This document shows positions 23,494 to 32,254 of a stretch of DNA of 35,136 nt, piece by piece. The stretch comes from Phycisphaerales bacterium. GTDB taxonomy: Bacteria > Planctomycetota > Phycisphaerae > Phycisphaerales > UBA1924. The position numbers and the translations under genes were made by a program. How positions within the stretch are numbered: the first letter of the stretch is position 1; every line of letters begins with the position of its first letter. A model generated the notes under the pieces. It had not been told where the DNA came from, did no database searches, and saw only the letters and a list, made by a program, of their open reading frames with translations. Location of the stretch: assembly GCA_016741915.1 (NCBI GenBank), contig JACVCS010000038.1, positions 1-35,136 on the forward strand, given 5' to 3'.

Positions 23494-23958
23494 TCAGCCC
23501 CGGTTGTTCAGCCGGCGGCGCATCGCGGCGATGGTCTGCTTCGAGACGTGGTGCTCGATGCCCTCCGCGTCGGTGATGGCTTGGCGCTTGCTGACGCCCA
23601 GCCAGAGCAGGAAGGCCAGCACGACTTCGTGGCGTTCGCTGGAGATCTGTGCGAGGCGTTGACCTTCGGGGGTGAGGCGGACGGGTTTGTGGCGCTGGGT
23701 GATGACCAGGCCGCGGGCGCTGAGGCGTGCGAGCGTGCGCATGACGGTGACGTGGGAGACGCCCATTTCCTGTGCGAGCGCGACGACGCGGGCCGAGCCG
23801 ACGCGGGCTTCGAGCTGCGCGATGGCTTCGACGTAGTCCTCGGCCGACTCATCACGGTGCTGGGCGCGCGTGCGCCGAAAGCGGTCGGCGCTGACCGTGA
23901 CGCCGCCGGCGGATTTGGCGGCGGAAGCGCGGGCGGGTTGGGCGGCTTTGCGGGCCAT
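23494..23958 (-). CDS. mntR: MntR-type (DtxR family) manganese-responsive regulator
   Basis: 154 residues from the ATG at 23958, matching enterobacterial-type MntR length; longer in-frame starts at 24012 and 24075 add a basic stretch. An N-terminal Ala/Lys/Arg-rich tail (1-30) is followed by DYVEAIAQL (D and E metal ligands), a winged helix (VVALAQEMGVSHVTVMRTLA, then LSARGLVITQ) and LTPEGQRLA. The dimerisation and metal region is RHEVVLAFLLWLGVS (His) and DAEGIEHHVS (Glu, Glu, His). Metal-bound MntR represses Mn uptake and related genes. No Mn transporter is in the window. It is divergent from the DNA methyltransferase, 79 nt between starts. Confidence 0.85.
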   Translation of the reverse strand: MARKAAQPARASAAKSAGGVTVSADRFRRTRAQHRDESAEDYVEAIAQLEARVGSARVVALAQEMGVSHVTVMRTLARLSARGLVITQRHKPVRLTPEGQRLAQISSERHEVVLAFLLWLGVSKRQAITDAEGIEHHVSKQTIAAMRRRLNNRG

Positions 23959-24037
23959 GCGGGACGCAGATCGTACCCAACGGCGTTTGTTTGTGTTGTG
24001 GCGCGAAGGCATGAAAGTCCCTACGCTGAACCCTGTT

Positions 24038-25201
24038 ATGAACAGCCCCGTCGCCAATGTGAAGCCCGCTCGCACGGTTCAGGGGGATGGTTCGATCGCC
24101 GTGGGTTCGGCTTCGGGAGAGGCCGCTCGCGGCAGATCGCCGCGGGCTTCGCGAGAGCCGATGGTTGCGGAGGTCAAGGCGGGCAAGGGTCGCAAGTCGG
24201 GGAGCGGTGGAGCAACCGGCGGTGCGGACTTTGACTTTGAGCAGGGGCGGGCGCGGGTGTTCGTGGGGGATTGTCGCGCGGCGCTCAAGCGCGTGCCGGA
24301 GGTTCAGGCGGGGACGGTCGATCTGGTCTTTGCCGATCCGCCCTTCAACTGGAACCGCGCGTACGACCGCTGGAACAGCACGGCGGAGAAGCAGCACGAC
24401 GCGGCGGTTGTGAAGAAGGCCGCGAAGAACTATGACACGTGGGATGATGGCTTGCCGCGTGAGGATTACCTCGATTTCACGTACGCGTGGCTGAAGGCGT
24501 GCGCCGACGGGCTGCGGCCGGGCGGGCAGTTCTGGGTGAACATCCCCGACGACACCGCGGCTGAGATCGTTGTCTACTGCAAGAACGAGTTGAAACTGCC
24601 CATGCTCAACTGGTGCGTGTGGCACTATCGATTCGGACAGAACCGCACCGGGGGGTTCATCAACAGCAAGGTGCATGCGCTGCGGTTCGTCAAGCCGGGC
24701 GGGCAGATCACCTGGAACGCGCGTCCGATCCTTGAACCCTCGGACCGCGCCACGACGTACTTTGATCCGCGCACGATGAGCAAGCGCGACGGCATGCCCG
24801 CGGGTTTCCGCGTGCCGATGGACGTGTGGTACGGGCCTTACTTCGGTCGCGTGCAGGGGAACAACAAAGAACGCCGGCCCGGGCACGACAACCAACTCCC
24901 CGAGGCGTACCTCGAACGCGTGATCCTCTCGTGCAGCAACGAGGGCGACGTGGTTCTCGATCCGTTCGTGGGCTCGGGCACGACGGGCACGGTGGCGCTG
25001 CAATACAAGCGGCGGTTTGTCGGGTGCGAATACTCGCTGGCGAACGCGCGCAGCGCCTGGGAACGCATGACCAACCTGGGGATGGTTTCGCCCGGCAAGG
25101 CCCTGGGTCAGAGCAGCGCCATCGCCAAGGCCCGCAGCGCCAGTGAGAAGGCCAAGAAGCGCACGCGCGTGAACAAGCCGACGGACGACGCGATCGCCTG
25201 A
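24038..25201 (+). CDS. Solitary beta-class DNA (adenine-N6 or cytosine-N4) methyltransferase
   Basis: 387-residue DNA methyltransferase. Catalytic motif IV LVFADPPFNWN lies N-terminal to the SAM-binding motif I LDPFVGSGTTG, the beta-class order. Between them, YDTWDDGLPREDYLDFTYAWL and GQFWVNIPDD match the region after motif IV, and a target-recognition part follows (GGFINSKVHALRF). GCEYSLANARSAWERM closes the SAM domain, then an Ala/Lys/Arg-rich tail. The first 90 residues are low-complexity Ala/Gly/Arg. The start ATG at 24038 is chosen; ATG at 24011 is the alternative. No restriction gene is adjacent, so I call it solitary; target sequence unknown. Confidence 0.88.
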   Translation: MNSPVANVKPARTVQGDGSIAVGSASGEAARGRSPRASREPMVAEVKAGKGRKSGSGGATGGADFDFEQGRARVFVGDCRAALKRVPEVQAGTVDLVFADPPFNWNRAYDRWNSTAEKQHDAAVVKKAAKNYDTWDDGLPREDYLDFTYAWLKACADGLRPGGQFWVNIPDDTAAEIVVYCKNELKLPMLNWCVWHYRFGQNRTGGFINSKVHALRFVKPGGQITWNARPILEPSDRATTYFDPRTMSKRDGMPAGFRVPMDVWYGPYFGRVQGNNKERRPGHDNQLPEAYLERVILSCSNEGDVVLDPFVGSGTTGTVALQYKRRFVGCEYSLANARSAWERMTNLGMVSPGKALGQSSAIAKARSASEKAKKRTRVNKPTDDAIA

Positions 25202-25214
25202 TCGATGTGGAGGT

Positions 25215-26972
25215 TCAGCGCTGCGAGCCGACCATGTCGGTATCGCGTGCCGAGCGCACGGCGTCTTCCACAAACCGCCGATCGGTGTCCGTGACCGTCC
25301 CGGAGCGGTTGAGATCTTTGCGCGAAGCGCTGGCGGCGAACCAGGCGTAGAGATCTTCCACGCTGATGCGGGCGTCGCCCGTCAGGTCGTCGCAGGTGCG
25401 GACCATTCGTGCCAGCGGGTCGCCGATGATGATCTGCTGGAAGCTCAGCGCGGGCAGGGCGGTGAAGGCCGCCTCACCCCATGAGAGATTGCCCAGGATG
25501 AAGTTCCGCGCGATCTGCAGGTCGTCGGGGATGGAGATGGTGAAGGGTTCCCAGGCGTTGACCGCGGCGAAGGTGCCCCCCGCGGCGATGAAGGCCGAGG
25601 CCTGCATCTGCACGAAGGCGGGCGGTTGTCCGAGCCCGCCGAAGTCGCGCCCGTTGAAACTCTCGGTGGAGTTGAAGATCGCCCCCGGCGCGAGGTTGAA
25701 ACTGGCGGCGTAGGTCGAACGGACCTCGGGCGGCGTGGGCGTGGTGCCGTCGCCGGGGAGTGTGCCGGGCGCGTTGGAGCCGTAGCCCGAGACGAGCAGC
25801 ACGGGCGTGGTGACGAGCCCGCCCTGCCCGTTGTAGTTCACGCGCGGACCGACGAGGAAGTTGTTCACGCCGGACAAAAAATCCGACCGAACGCGCGAAG
25901 CGACGTAGCGTCCGTCGGCGAGGATCGCATCGCGGGTCTGTTCGTAGTCGTCGCCGCCGAAGAGCGGCGAGTAGCCGAAGTTGTCGAACTCGGAGTTGGC
26001 GGTTGCGTTGGTCAGCGGGTCGGCGTTCGCTTCGTCGAAGATGAACGAGGCGGTGTCGACATCAACGACGAGATTCTGCGCGCGGTCGATCATGCCGCGG
26101 ACATCGCCGACGGTCGCCCCGTCGAGCCGGCTGACGAGGTACATATCCCCGGGTGTGAGTTCCGTGGTCAGCGGCGGGTTGTTGGTGTTGATCTGGCTTG
26201 CGGTCCAGAACATGCCGACGGAGGACGCGGGCGAAGTGAAGAGGCGGGTGAAGTTCTTCGCGGTGCGCCGGTTGAGCGTGGGCCAGGCGGATATGGGCAG
26301 GGTCGAGCGCCAGTAGGGGTTGGCGATGATGCCCGTCGCGAACGTGCCGCCGGCGGTGTTGGTCTCGCCGCCGAGGTCTTGCCAGAGCAGCGCGAGTTCG
26401 GAGTCGATGGAACTGGTGGTGTATGTCCCGGCGGTGAAGGAGTTGGCGGCCGAGTTCGGCAGATCTCCCGCGTACATCGGGCTGGTCTGAAAGATCCGCG
26501 ACGGGATGCCCTTGGTCAGCACGATGCAGCGGATCTCGCCGTTCGGGTCGTTGGTGCTCAGCCACGTCCGCAGCGGGTTGCGGATGTTGTTGACCCATTG
26601 CGTGACGCTCAGATCGGGAAAGGTCGACTGCGGCGCGTTGATGCTGGCGAGGTTGACCGTCCGCACGCCCGGACGAACGCCGGGCTGATTCCCCGCGCCG
26701 CCGGGCACTTTGGCGCTCCCGGCGTAATACTCCGCCACATCGCGCGAAACGAACCCGGTGGGGCTCGTGGTGTCGGTGCTGCTGAAGACGCGCGAATCGT
26801 AAACCACCAGCACCTGCTCAGGGCGGAGCTGCGCCGAGGCCGAGGTGCTGATCCCCAGCACACCTGCGACCATCGCCCCGGCGAAGAACGCGCCCGCGCG
26901 GGCGGCGATGACGGGCCGGTGCTCGGCGTCCGTCGTTCGGCGCGTTGGATCTGTCGAACGGTTCATCGTCAT
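25215..26972 (-). CDS. TIGR03790-type secreted protein with dockerin-like C-terminus
   Basis: 585-residue exported protein. After a basic N-terminus a signal peptide is visible (about residues 25-47, AGAMVAGVLGISTSASAQ, cleavage after SASA). The start of the mature part, QVLVVYDSR, and the VAEYYAGSAKVP block resemble TIGR03790-family proteins. The body is rich in Asn, Thr and Gly. The last 60 residues hold two Ca-loop-like units, DLTGDARISVED and DLNRSGTVTDTD, each with a helix after it: the dockerin type I arrangement. Dockerins usually dock to cohesins; I saw no cohesin here. ATG at 26972 or 26966. It converges on the methyltransferase across 13 nt. Enzymatic role unknown. Confidence 0.7.
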   Translation of the reverse strand: MTMNRSTDPTRRTTDAEHRPVIAARAGAFFAGAMVAGVLGISTSASAQLRPEQVLVVYDSRVFSSTDTTSPTGFVSRDVAEYYAGSAKVPGGAGNQPGVRPGVRTVNLASINAPQSTFPDLSVTQWVNNIRNPLRTWLSTNDPNGEIRCIVLTKGIPSRIFQTSPMYAGDLPNSAANSFTAGTYTTSSIDSELALLWQDLGGETNTAGGTFATGIIANPYWRSTLPISAWPTLNRRTAKNFTRLFTSPASSVGMFWTASQINTNNPPLTTELTPGDMYLVSRLDGATVGDVRGMIDRAQNLVVDVDTASFIFDEANADPLTNATANSEFDNFGYSPLFGGDDYEQTRDAILADGRYVASRVRSDFLSGVNNFLVGPRVNYNGQGGLVTTPVLLVSGYGSNAPGTLPGDGTTPTPPEVRSTYAASFNLAPGAIFNSTESFNGRDFGGLGQPPAFVQMQASAFIAAGGTFAAVNAWEPFTISIPDDLQIARNFILGNLSWGEAAFTALPALSFQQIIIGDPLARMVRTCDDLTGDARISVEDLYAWFAASASRKDLNRSGTVTDTDRRFVEDAVRSARDTDMVGSQR

Positions 26973-27187
26973 CGAGTTCAACCCGTCTTCTCGTGCACAA
27001 GACCAACCAAGATGATCGGCGCGCAGCACAAGCCCGCCTCGCTGATTTCAGTTTACACCACGCAGAAAAAAGAACACGCCCCGACACCCGTTCTCGGCCC
27101 ATCAATCCCGCAAATCACCCGACCTTGCGCTCGGAAACCCGGGCTGGTTGGGGTCGCGGTCGGGTGGTGTTGCTCGTGCGTGATCGG

Positions 27188-27631
27188 CTACCTCGCCGCG
27201 TGCAGAATGTACCCCGCCATCACGCCGTGCACCGCCCACACGCCCGTACGCACCCAGTGAAACAGGCACAGCCCCCGGTGCGTGCGTTCATCAAACCCCG
27301 ACGTGGCAAGCCGATTGTGCTGCGGCACGCTGATGGCGAAGGTGATCAGCCAGCAGACCACCACCGCCGCCAAACCCGCGAAGCACAGCCATCGCACGGC
27401 CTCCGTCGGCGGCCAGGCCGCGAGGTACACACCGCTGATCGCCTCGATGAGCATCAGCGGCATCACCACCACCGTCGTCCGCACGGTGTGCCCCGCGTGA
27501 TACGCACCGAAACTCGCCGTGCCGACCTTCGCGAAGAGCGGGTAATGCACCACCGCGACAAAGAAGACCACGCCGGTCATCAGCAGCGTGGATACCAGAC
27601 ACGCCCACGCGGCGAACAACGTGAGGCTCAC
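27188..27631 (-). CDS. Small four-helix membrane protein (DUF1772-like appearance)
   Basis: 147-residue integral membrane protein with about four hydrophobic segments (3-29, 54-72, 81-101, 124-143). Conserved-looking residues near the end are the HNRLATSGFDERTHRGLCLF block and WVRTGVWAVHG. I recognise the general look of a DUF1772-type membrane protein but would not insist on it. The start is GTG at 27631, whose last two bases form the stop of the upstream FAD oxidoreductase gene (GTGA, 4-nt overlap), so the pair should be translationally coupled and may work together. There is no predicted ligand-binding motif. Confidence 0.65.
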   Translation of the reverse strand: MSLTLFAAWACLVSTLLMTGVVFFVAVVHYPLFAKVGTASFGAYHAGHTVRTTVVVMPLMLIEAISGVYLAAWPPTEAVRWLCFAGLAAVVVCWLITFAISVPQHNRLATSGFDERTHRGLCLFHWVRTGVWAVHGVMAGYILHAAR

Positions 27632-28914
27632 GACGCGCGCCCCGCGCTGAGCAGGCCCAGGTGCTTCAACACCGCCTCGCCCGCCAATCGACCGGCCCGC
27701 ATCGCCCCGTCGATCGAGGCAACGTCCCGCCAATCACCCGCGAGAAAGACCCCGGGCCGCTTCGCGCTGATCACAGGCCACGAAGGGCTGGTGTACCACG
27801 GCGGGCTCTGATCGGGCAGCGCTTCACGGATGGTGTACGTCTTGAGCAAACTCCAACTCGAAGCCCAGGGCCCGAACCACTGCACCATCTGTTCGGTGAC
27901 CATCGGCAGCAGCGCCCGCTCGTCGTGATCAACGCCCAGCACACTGACGGAGATGAGTTCATAGCCGCTGGGGGCGTACGCCTGACTTACGCGCGACATG
28001 ACCGCGACGTTGATCGCCGGGCCCGTGCGCAGCCCGTTGAGTAGCAGCAGCGCACGCCGGAGCGCCGGGTGGTCCTCGCCGGGTGACTTCGCGGCGAAGT
28101 ACATGTTCGTCACGCCCCGCGGCGTGCGCCCCGTCGGCAGATTCAGCAGTTTGCGAGCGACCGAATACTCCGTCGCCACCACCACCGCGCGAGCGCTCGT
28201 CAGTTCATCAAGCGACGCCACGCGCGTGTTCAGCGTGATCTGCCCGCTTGGCAGCGACCGTGCGATCTGCGCCGGGATCTGCCCCATCCCCCGCGCCGGC
28301 ACGCACGAATCGCCGATGGAAAAGCAGCGGAAGACCACCTCCGCAAGCGTCGCGGCGCTGCCCAGCGATTCATCCAGCGTGATGCCCCCAAAGAACGGCC
28401 TGAAAAAACGCTCGATCATCCCCTCAGAAAACCCGCGTCGAATCAGCATCTCACGGATCGTCTCACCGCGACCGCCGTCGCCAGCGTGCACGGCGGCACG
28501 TTCCATGAGTTGCTCGTGCGACAGCCGCTGCGCCTCGCTCCGCCAAGTTCCCACGCGGAGCTTGTCGCTGAGGCTGCCAACACCCGCCAGCGCCCCTTCC
28601 AGCAGCGAGCTGGGCCGACGCCACGGGTCCATCAACGTGTGGAACGCGTCCTTGTAGAAGACCGACGCGCCGGGCTCGAAGTTCTTCAGGTCCAGCGCCG
28701 GATAATCCAGAACCTTCGCCGCCTCGGGGTACGCGGTCTGAAAAACCTGAAACCCTCGGTCGAGCGTGAACCCGTCGACGATATCGCTGCTCACGCGCCC
28801 ACCCACGCGGTCGCTCGCTTCAAGAACTCGCCACGGAACCCCGGCCTTGTGCAGCACACGCGCACAGCACAACCCCGCAAGCCCGCCGCCGACGATGATC
28901 ACGTCCTCACGCAT
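27628..28914 (-). CDS. FAD-dependent amine oxidase/desaturase-like oxidoreductase
   Basis: 428-residue FAD enzyme. The N-terminal ADP-binding motif VIIVGGGLAGLCCARVL is followed by LEASDRVGGRV, the second FAD contact. FFGGITLDESLGS and the C-terminal FLAGDWRDVASIDGAMRAG, where the FAD is capped, are typical of amine-oxidase/protoporphyrinogen-oxidase-like and carotenoid-desaturase-like proteins. The substrate cannot be told apart from sequence. The ribosome binding site AAGGGTG lies 7 nt before the ATG at 28914. It overlaps the next gene by 4 nt. A TATATT -10 box lies about 50 nt upstream. Confidence 0.82.
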   Translation of the reverse strand: MREDVIIVGGGLAGLCCARVLHKAGVPWRVLEASDRVGGRVSSDIVDGFTLDRGFQVFQTAYPEAAKVLDYPALDLKNFEPGASVFYKDAFHTLMDPWRRPSSLLEGALAGVGSLSDKLRVGTWRSEAQRLSHEQLMERAAVHAGDGGRGETIREMLIRRGFSEGMIERFFRPFFGGITLDESLGSAATLAEVVFRCFSIGDSCVPARGMGQIPAQIARSLPSGQITLNTRVASLDELTSARAVVVATEYSVARKLLNLPTGRTPRGVTNMYFAAKSPGEDHPALRRALLLLNGLRTGPAINVAVMSRVSQAYAPSGYELISVSVLGVDHDERALLPMVTEQMVQWFGPWASSWSLLKTYTIREALPDQSPPWYTSPSWPVISAKRPGVFLAGDWRDVASIDGAMRAGRLAGEAVLKHLGLLSAGRAS

Positions 28915-28960
28915 CGAGATTCACCCTTCTGCTGGCCCTGCACTCCTGACGGGTCGGAAG

Positions 28961-28990
28961 AATATATCGAAAACCATCAATATACTTGAA
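28961..28990 (-). promoter_or_regulatory. Putative promoter of the FAD oxidoreductase gene
   Basis: On the minus strand: TTCAAG (28990-28985), an 18-nt spacer, then TATATT (28966-28961), about 47 nt before the ATG at 28914. The -10 matches five of six consensus bases; the -35 matches three. It lies in the most A/T-rich part of the divergent region with the AhpD-like gene. Confidence 0.4.
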
Positions 28991-29138
28991 ACCACGACTA
29001 TCCACCGGCATCGGATACTGTAGAGGCGGCTCGGTCGTCGCGAAGTCCCGATCGATGCCGCGGACCCGTTCGACCGTCACTCCGAGCAGGGCTTTGATCG
29101 CCGTTTCGTCCCGCTCACAACACCCATGGAGTTCAATC

Positions 29139-29669
29139 ATGCCACGCCTGACCCCCGTTGATCCCGCCACCGTCTCGGGCCCTACGAAGGAGATCTTCGA
29201 CGGCCCGATGAAAACCCTCCGCTTCAACATCTTCAAGTCGATGGGCAACTCGCCCGCCGCGCTGAACGCCTACTTGGGCCTGAGTCACGCGCTCGACAAG
29301 GCCGCCCTGAACGCCAAGGAACGCGAGGTCATCCAGCTCGTCGTGGGCGAGGCCAACAACTGCGAGTACTGCGCCAACGCCCACACCGCCATCGGCAAAA
29401 TGGTCGGCCTTTCCGAAGCCCAGACCGTCGAAGCCCGCCGCGGCACGCTGAACGATGCGAAACTCAACGCTGTGGCGAAGTTCGCACTCGCCATCCACGA
29501 GAAGCGTGGCCACGTCTCCGACAGCGACGTGCAGGCCTTCAAGAAGGCCGGCTACACCGACGCGCACATCGCCGAGGCGGTTGCGTGCTACGCCCTGGCG
29601 ATCTACACGAACTACTTCAACCACGTCAACGAAACTGTTTCGGACTTCCCCGCCGCCCCGGCGATCTGA
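29139..29669 (+). CDS. AhpD-like carboxymuconolactone decarboxylase family protein
   Basis: 176-residue all-helical protein of the CMD/AhpD family. The redox motif CEYCANAH (CxxCxxxH) is preceded 12 residues before its first Cys by a Glu, as in AhpD, where the Glu/Cys/Cys/His set supports peroxidase activity or a thiol relay. The rest (LNAYLGLSHALDKAALNAKE, then the FALAIHEKRG and ACYALAIYTNYFNH blocks) is family-typical. The ATG at 29139 follows GGAG at 29128-29131. I expect a cytosolic role in peroxide handling, but some CMD proteins decarboxylate. No ahpC is in the window. It is convergent with the aminotransferase gene. Confidence 0.85.
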   Translation: MPRLTPVDPATVSGPTKEIFDGPMKTLRFNIFKSMGNSPAALNAYLGLSHALDKAALNAKEREVIQLVVGEANNCEYCANAHTAIGKMVGLSEAQTVEARRGTLNDAKLNAVAKFALAIHEKRGHVSDSDVQAFKKAGYTDAHIAEAVACYALAIYTNYFNHVNETVSDFPAAPAI

Positions 29670-29708
29670 GTCGTCACAACGCAGCACGGCGTTGAAGAAA
29701 AGAACTTC

Positions 29709-30815
29709 TCAGCCCGCCGCGCCCTCGCCGGTGCCGCCGGGCTTTTCGCCCGACAGCATCGACAGCAACCGATCCCACCGCGAGCGCAGCAGCAAGCCGA
29801 CCTCACCGACCGAGCCGTCGGCGATGCTCCGCCCCTGCACCCGCACCACCGACACCACGCCCCAACTGCTGTTCGTCAGCAGCACCTCGTCGGCCTTGAG
29901 TACATCCTCGATCGTCACGGGTCGTTTGTGGGTGAGAATCCCCTCACCCGCCAGCTCATCAATCGCCCACTGCCGCGTGATGCCGGGCAAGGCCGCACCC
30001 GGGACCGCTTCAAGCACCGTCCCCTTGCCGAGCGCCTCTTCGCCGCGGGCGCTGGGCGTGAAGGCCTCGCCGTCTTTGATCAGGATCGCGTTGCTCACAC
30101 AACCGCCGACGAGGTGGTTCGTCACGCTGAAGACCAGCGACTCGCCCTCGTCCCTTCCCGCGGCCAGTCCCAACTCCCGCAACCTCCACCAGTAGTTCAG
30201 CGTCTTGTGCCCCTCGTCCATGCTGAAGGGGTTCGCCCGGCTCTGGCTGATCCCCGCCGCCAGCCCGGTTTGAAGCATCGCCCTGGGATAGACCGTCGCG
30301 GGTGTGGCGCTGATGAGCACGGTGCCCGTGCGCGGCGCTTGTTCTCCGCCGCCGGCCTTGGTCGAGCGCGCCTGCGCGAGCAGGTTCAGATCACCCCCGG
30401 TGACGGTGATGCGCACCCGGCATCTCTTCAGCCCGCTCCGGGCGATGGTGATGAGCGTCGCTTCACGCAGGGCTTCGATGTTCAGACCCGCCGAGAGCCC
30501 CAGCGCCTTGGCGCTGCTCTGCATGCGTGTCAGATGTTCGTCGAGCATGCACGCCCACGTCCCCTCGAGTTCGTCGCGCATCGCCATCTCGGCAACGCTC
30601 TTCGCGCCGCCCGATTCCGACGCCCCGGCATACCCGCCCAGCAGGGTCTCGAAGAGCCCGACGCCGTGCTGAATCCCCGCGTCCATCGCCGAGACCCGTG
30701 CCGAGCCGGGGGTAAAGAACTCGCCGTTGTAGAAGATCACGCCCAAGCCCGTCTTGCCGCTCTCATCGCCGCCCTGCCCGTTGCCTTGTGCGGGATGTAC
30801 ATCAGAACTGCCCAT
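29709..30815 (-). CDS. Class IV aminotransferase (PabC/branched-chain-like)
   Basis: 368-residue fold-type IV PLP enzyme. VIFYNGEFFTPGSARVSAMD opens the domain, and the PLP lysine is in DEGHKTLNYWW. FSVTNHLVGGCVSNAILIKD and the C-terminal TNSSWGVVSVVRV match the family core. The same fold serves 4-amino-4-deoxychorismate lyase (folate), branched-chain and D-amino acid transaminases; the sequence does not decide between them. The ATG at 30815 (MGSSDVHPA) is preferred over 30857, which adds a polar lead. A polar insert at about residues 60-80 and the acidic C-terminus make it longer than usual PabC (about 270). Confidence 0.8.
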   Translation of the reverse strand: MGSSDVHPAQGNGQGGDESGKTGLGVIFYNGEFFTPGSARVSAMDAGIQHGVGLFETLLGGYAGASESGGAKSVAEMAMRDELEGTWACMLDEHLTRMQSSAKALGLSAGLNIEALREATLITIARSGLKRCRVRITVTGGDLNLLAQARSTKAGGGEQAPRTGTVLISATPATVYPRAMLQTGLAAGISQSRANPFSMDEGHKTLNYWWRLRELGLAAGRDEGESLVFSVTNHLVGGCVSNAILIKDGEAFTPSARGEEALGKGTVLEAVPGAALPGITRQWAIDELAGEGILTHKRPVTIEDVLKADEVLLTNSSWGVVSVVRVQGRSIADGSVGEVGLLLRSRWDRLLSMLSGEKPGGTGEGAAG

Positions 30816-30927
30816 AGTCCGCAAGCCTACGCCCATCGCCCCCTTCGTCCGCCCCACGTCCCTGAAACCCCCGCGACAGTTCTACGATTCACCAAGCGTC
30901 CGCCGGCGAATCTGACCGCAATCCACC

Positions 30928-31467
30928 ATGTCCTCGACGAACCCTTCCAACTCAACAGGCCCGAACGATCCGGACCCGGATACGCAGTTCCACATTGTTG
31001 TGAGTCCGATCCCCGCCGACGCTCCGCGCCCGCGAATCGAAGACCGCCAACCCGATGCCGCCGGCCCCGCGGACGAACCCTTCAACCCGTACACCACCGC
31101 CCAACCAGGCCAAGCCCAAGACAATCCCTCGGCCGATCAACCCGACCCCGCTTCGTGGTCCGCCGCCACCGCGTCGATCGGCCCGGGCTTCGCCGCCCGA
31201 TTCGCGCGGTTCTCAGTCCCGCGCAAAAAACCCTGGTGGTTCTGGCCCGTCGCCTTCGTGGCGCTGGTGCTCTCGATCATCCTTGCCCTGCTGGCGGTGG
31301 CGCTGATCATCATCCTGGCGGTGCCGATCCTGCTCTTCGTGCTGATCCGCGCGTGGATCCGCGGGTTCATGCCGCTACGGTCAGGCCGAGGCGGTGGCGG
31401 TGGCGGCGGGGCCGACGCCGGCCTGCGACAGAACGTCCGCGTCCTGACACGCAGGGGAAATACCTAA
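30928..31467 (+). CDS. Hypothetical membrane protein with Pro/Asp-rich N-terminus
   Basis: 179 residues. The first 95 are polar and low-complexity (Pro, Asp, Ser, Gln), suggesting a disordered region. Residues about 104-139 are strongly hydrophobic (WFWPVAFVALVLSIILALLA, then IIILAVPILLFVLIR), giving one long or two adjacent membrane helices. A basic, Gly-rich tail follows. I do not recognise the family. It is divergent from the aminotransferase and lies upstream of ybeY on the same strand, about 150 nt away. Function unknown. Confidence 0.55.
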   Translation: MSSTNPSNSTGPNDPDPDTQFHIVVSPIPADAPRPRIEDRQPDAAGPADEPFNPYTTAQPGQAQDNPSADQPDPASWSAATASIGPGFAARFARFSVPRKKPWWFWPVAFVALVLSIILALLAVALIIILAVPILLFVLIRAWIRGFMPLRSGRGGGGGGGADAGLRQNVRVLTRRGNT

Positions 31468-31618
31468 AGTAGGTATATTTGCTTAGCCGTAAACGCTGAG
31501 TGCTCGTGGGTGCACGCCCGAAGACCACCTCGGGTTGGATCAATGTTTGGTATTTGATTGTGTATTTCCCCCCCGTTTCCTTGGTCCGGGGCCTCGACAC
31601 CCACTACACTTTGGATTG

Positions 31619-32254
31619 GTGGACAGTCCTCGGCCAACCTTGTCTCGTGGGATTCCCGATGCCGGTCGATCTGGCGCGGGTCATCTCGCGCCCGCCCATG
31701 CCGCCGCCGGTGAACCCCCGGTTGAGGTCGACCTGATCGACGCCACGGGGGAGCTTTCCAGCGCCGATCAACGCTGGATCGTCGAGCAAACCCACGCCAC
31801 GCTTCGGCAACTGCCCGCCTTGGGGTACCCCATCGCGAGTGGTTCGGTTGTTGCGGTCCGGGTCATTGGCGACGCGGAGATGTCGCAGGTTCACGAGCGG
31901 TACAGCGGCATCGCCGGGACCACCGACGTGCTGACCTTTGACCATGGCCCGGGCTTCTCTTCCGATCGCCCCACGCTGCTGGAAACCGACCTGTTGATCT
32001 GCCTCGATGAAGCCCGCCGGCAGGCGCGACCCCGCGGGCTGGCGGTTCGGCACGAGCTGCTGCTCTACATCGTCCACGGCATATTGCACTGCCTCGGGCA
32101 CGACGACCACGACGACGCCGCGTTCACCCGTATGCATCAACTCGAAGACCAACTCATGCTCGCGCTGGGGCTGCCCATGGCCTTCGCCGCCCCGCTCGCT
32201 GACGCCCCCTCGGCCCGCAACGCCCAAGGCAACGCGGAGGTCCGCTCATCATGA
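31619..32254 (+). CDS. ybeY: Endoribonuclease YbeY (16S rRNA maturation)
   Basis: 211 residues from GTG at 31619; YbeY proteins are usually about 150-170, so the start may lie downstream (the conserved part begins near VEVDLIDATG, residue 35). The Zn site HGILHCLGHDDHDD (HGxLHxxGxDH) is intact, and GTTDVLTFDHGP is the preceding family block. YbeY processes the 3' end of 16S rRNA and takes part in ribosome quality control. The stop overlaps the next ATG by 4 nt (ATGA). Neither GTG 31619 nor TTG 31640 has a clear ribosome binding site. Confidence 0.85.
   Translation: MDSPRPTLSRGIPDAGRSGAGHLAPAHAAAGEPPVEVDLIDATGELSSADQRWIVEQTHATLRQLPALGYPIASGSVVAVRVIGDAEMSQVHERYSGIAGTTDVLTFDHGPGFSSDRPTLLETDLLICLDEARRQARPRGLAVRHELLLYIVHGILHCLGHDDHDDAAFTRMHQLEDQLMLALGLPMAFAAPLADAPSARNAQGNAEVRSS

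Noticed and set aside
25626-27260. 544-codon plus-strand frame
   Set aside because: Antisense to the TIGR03790-like gene; Arg/Gly/Val/Asp-rich shadow.
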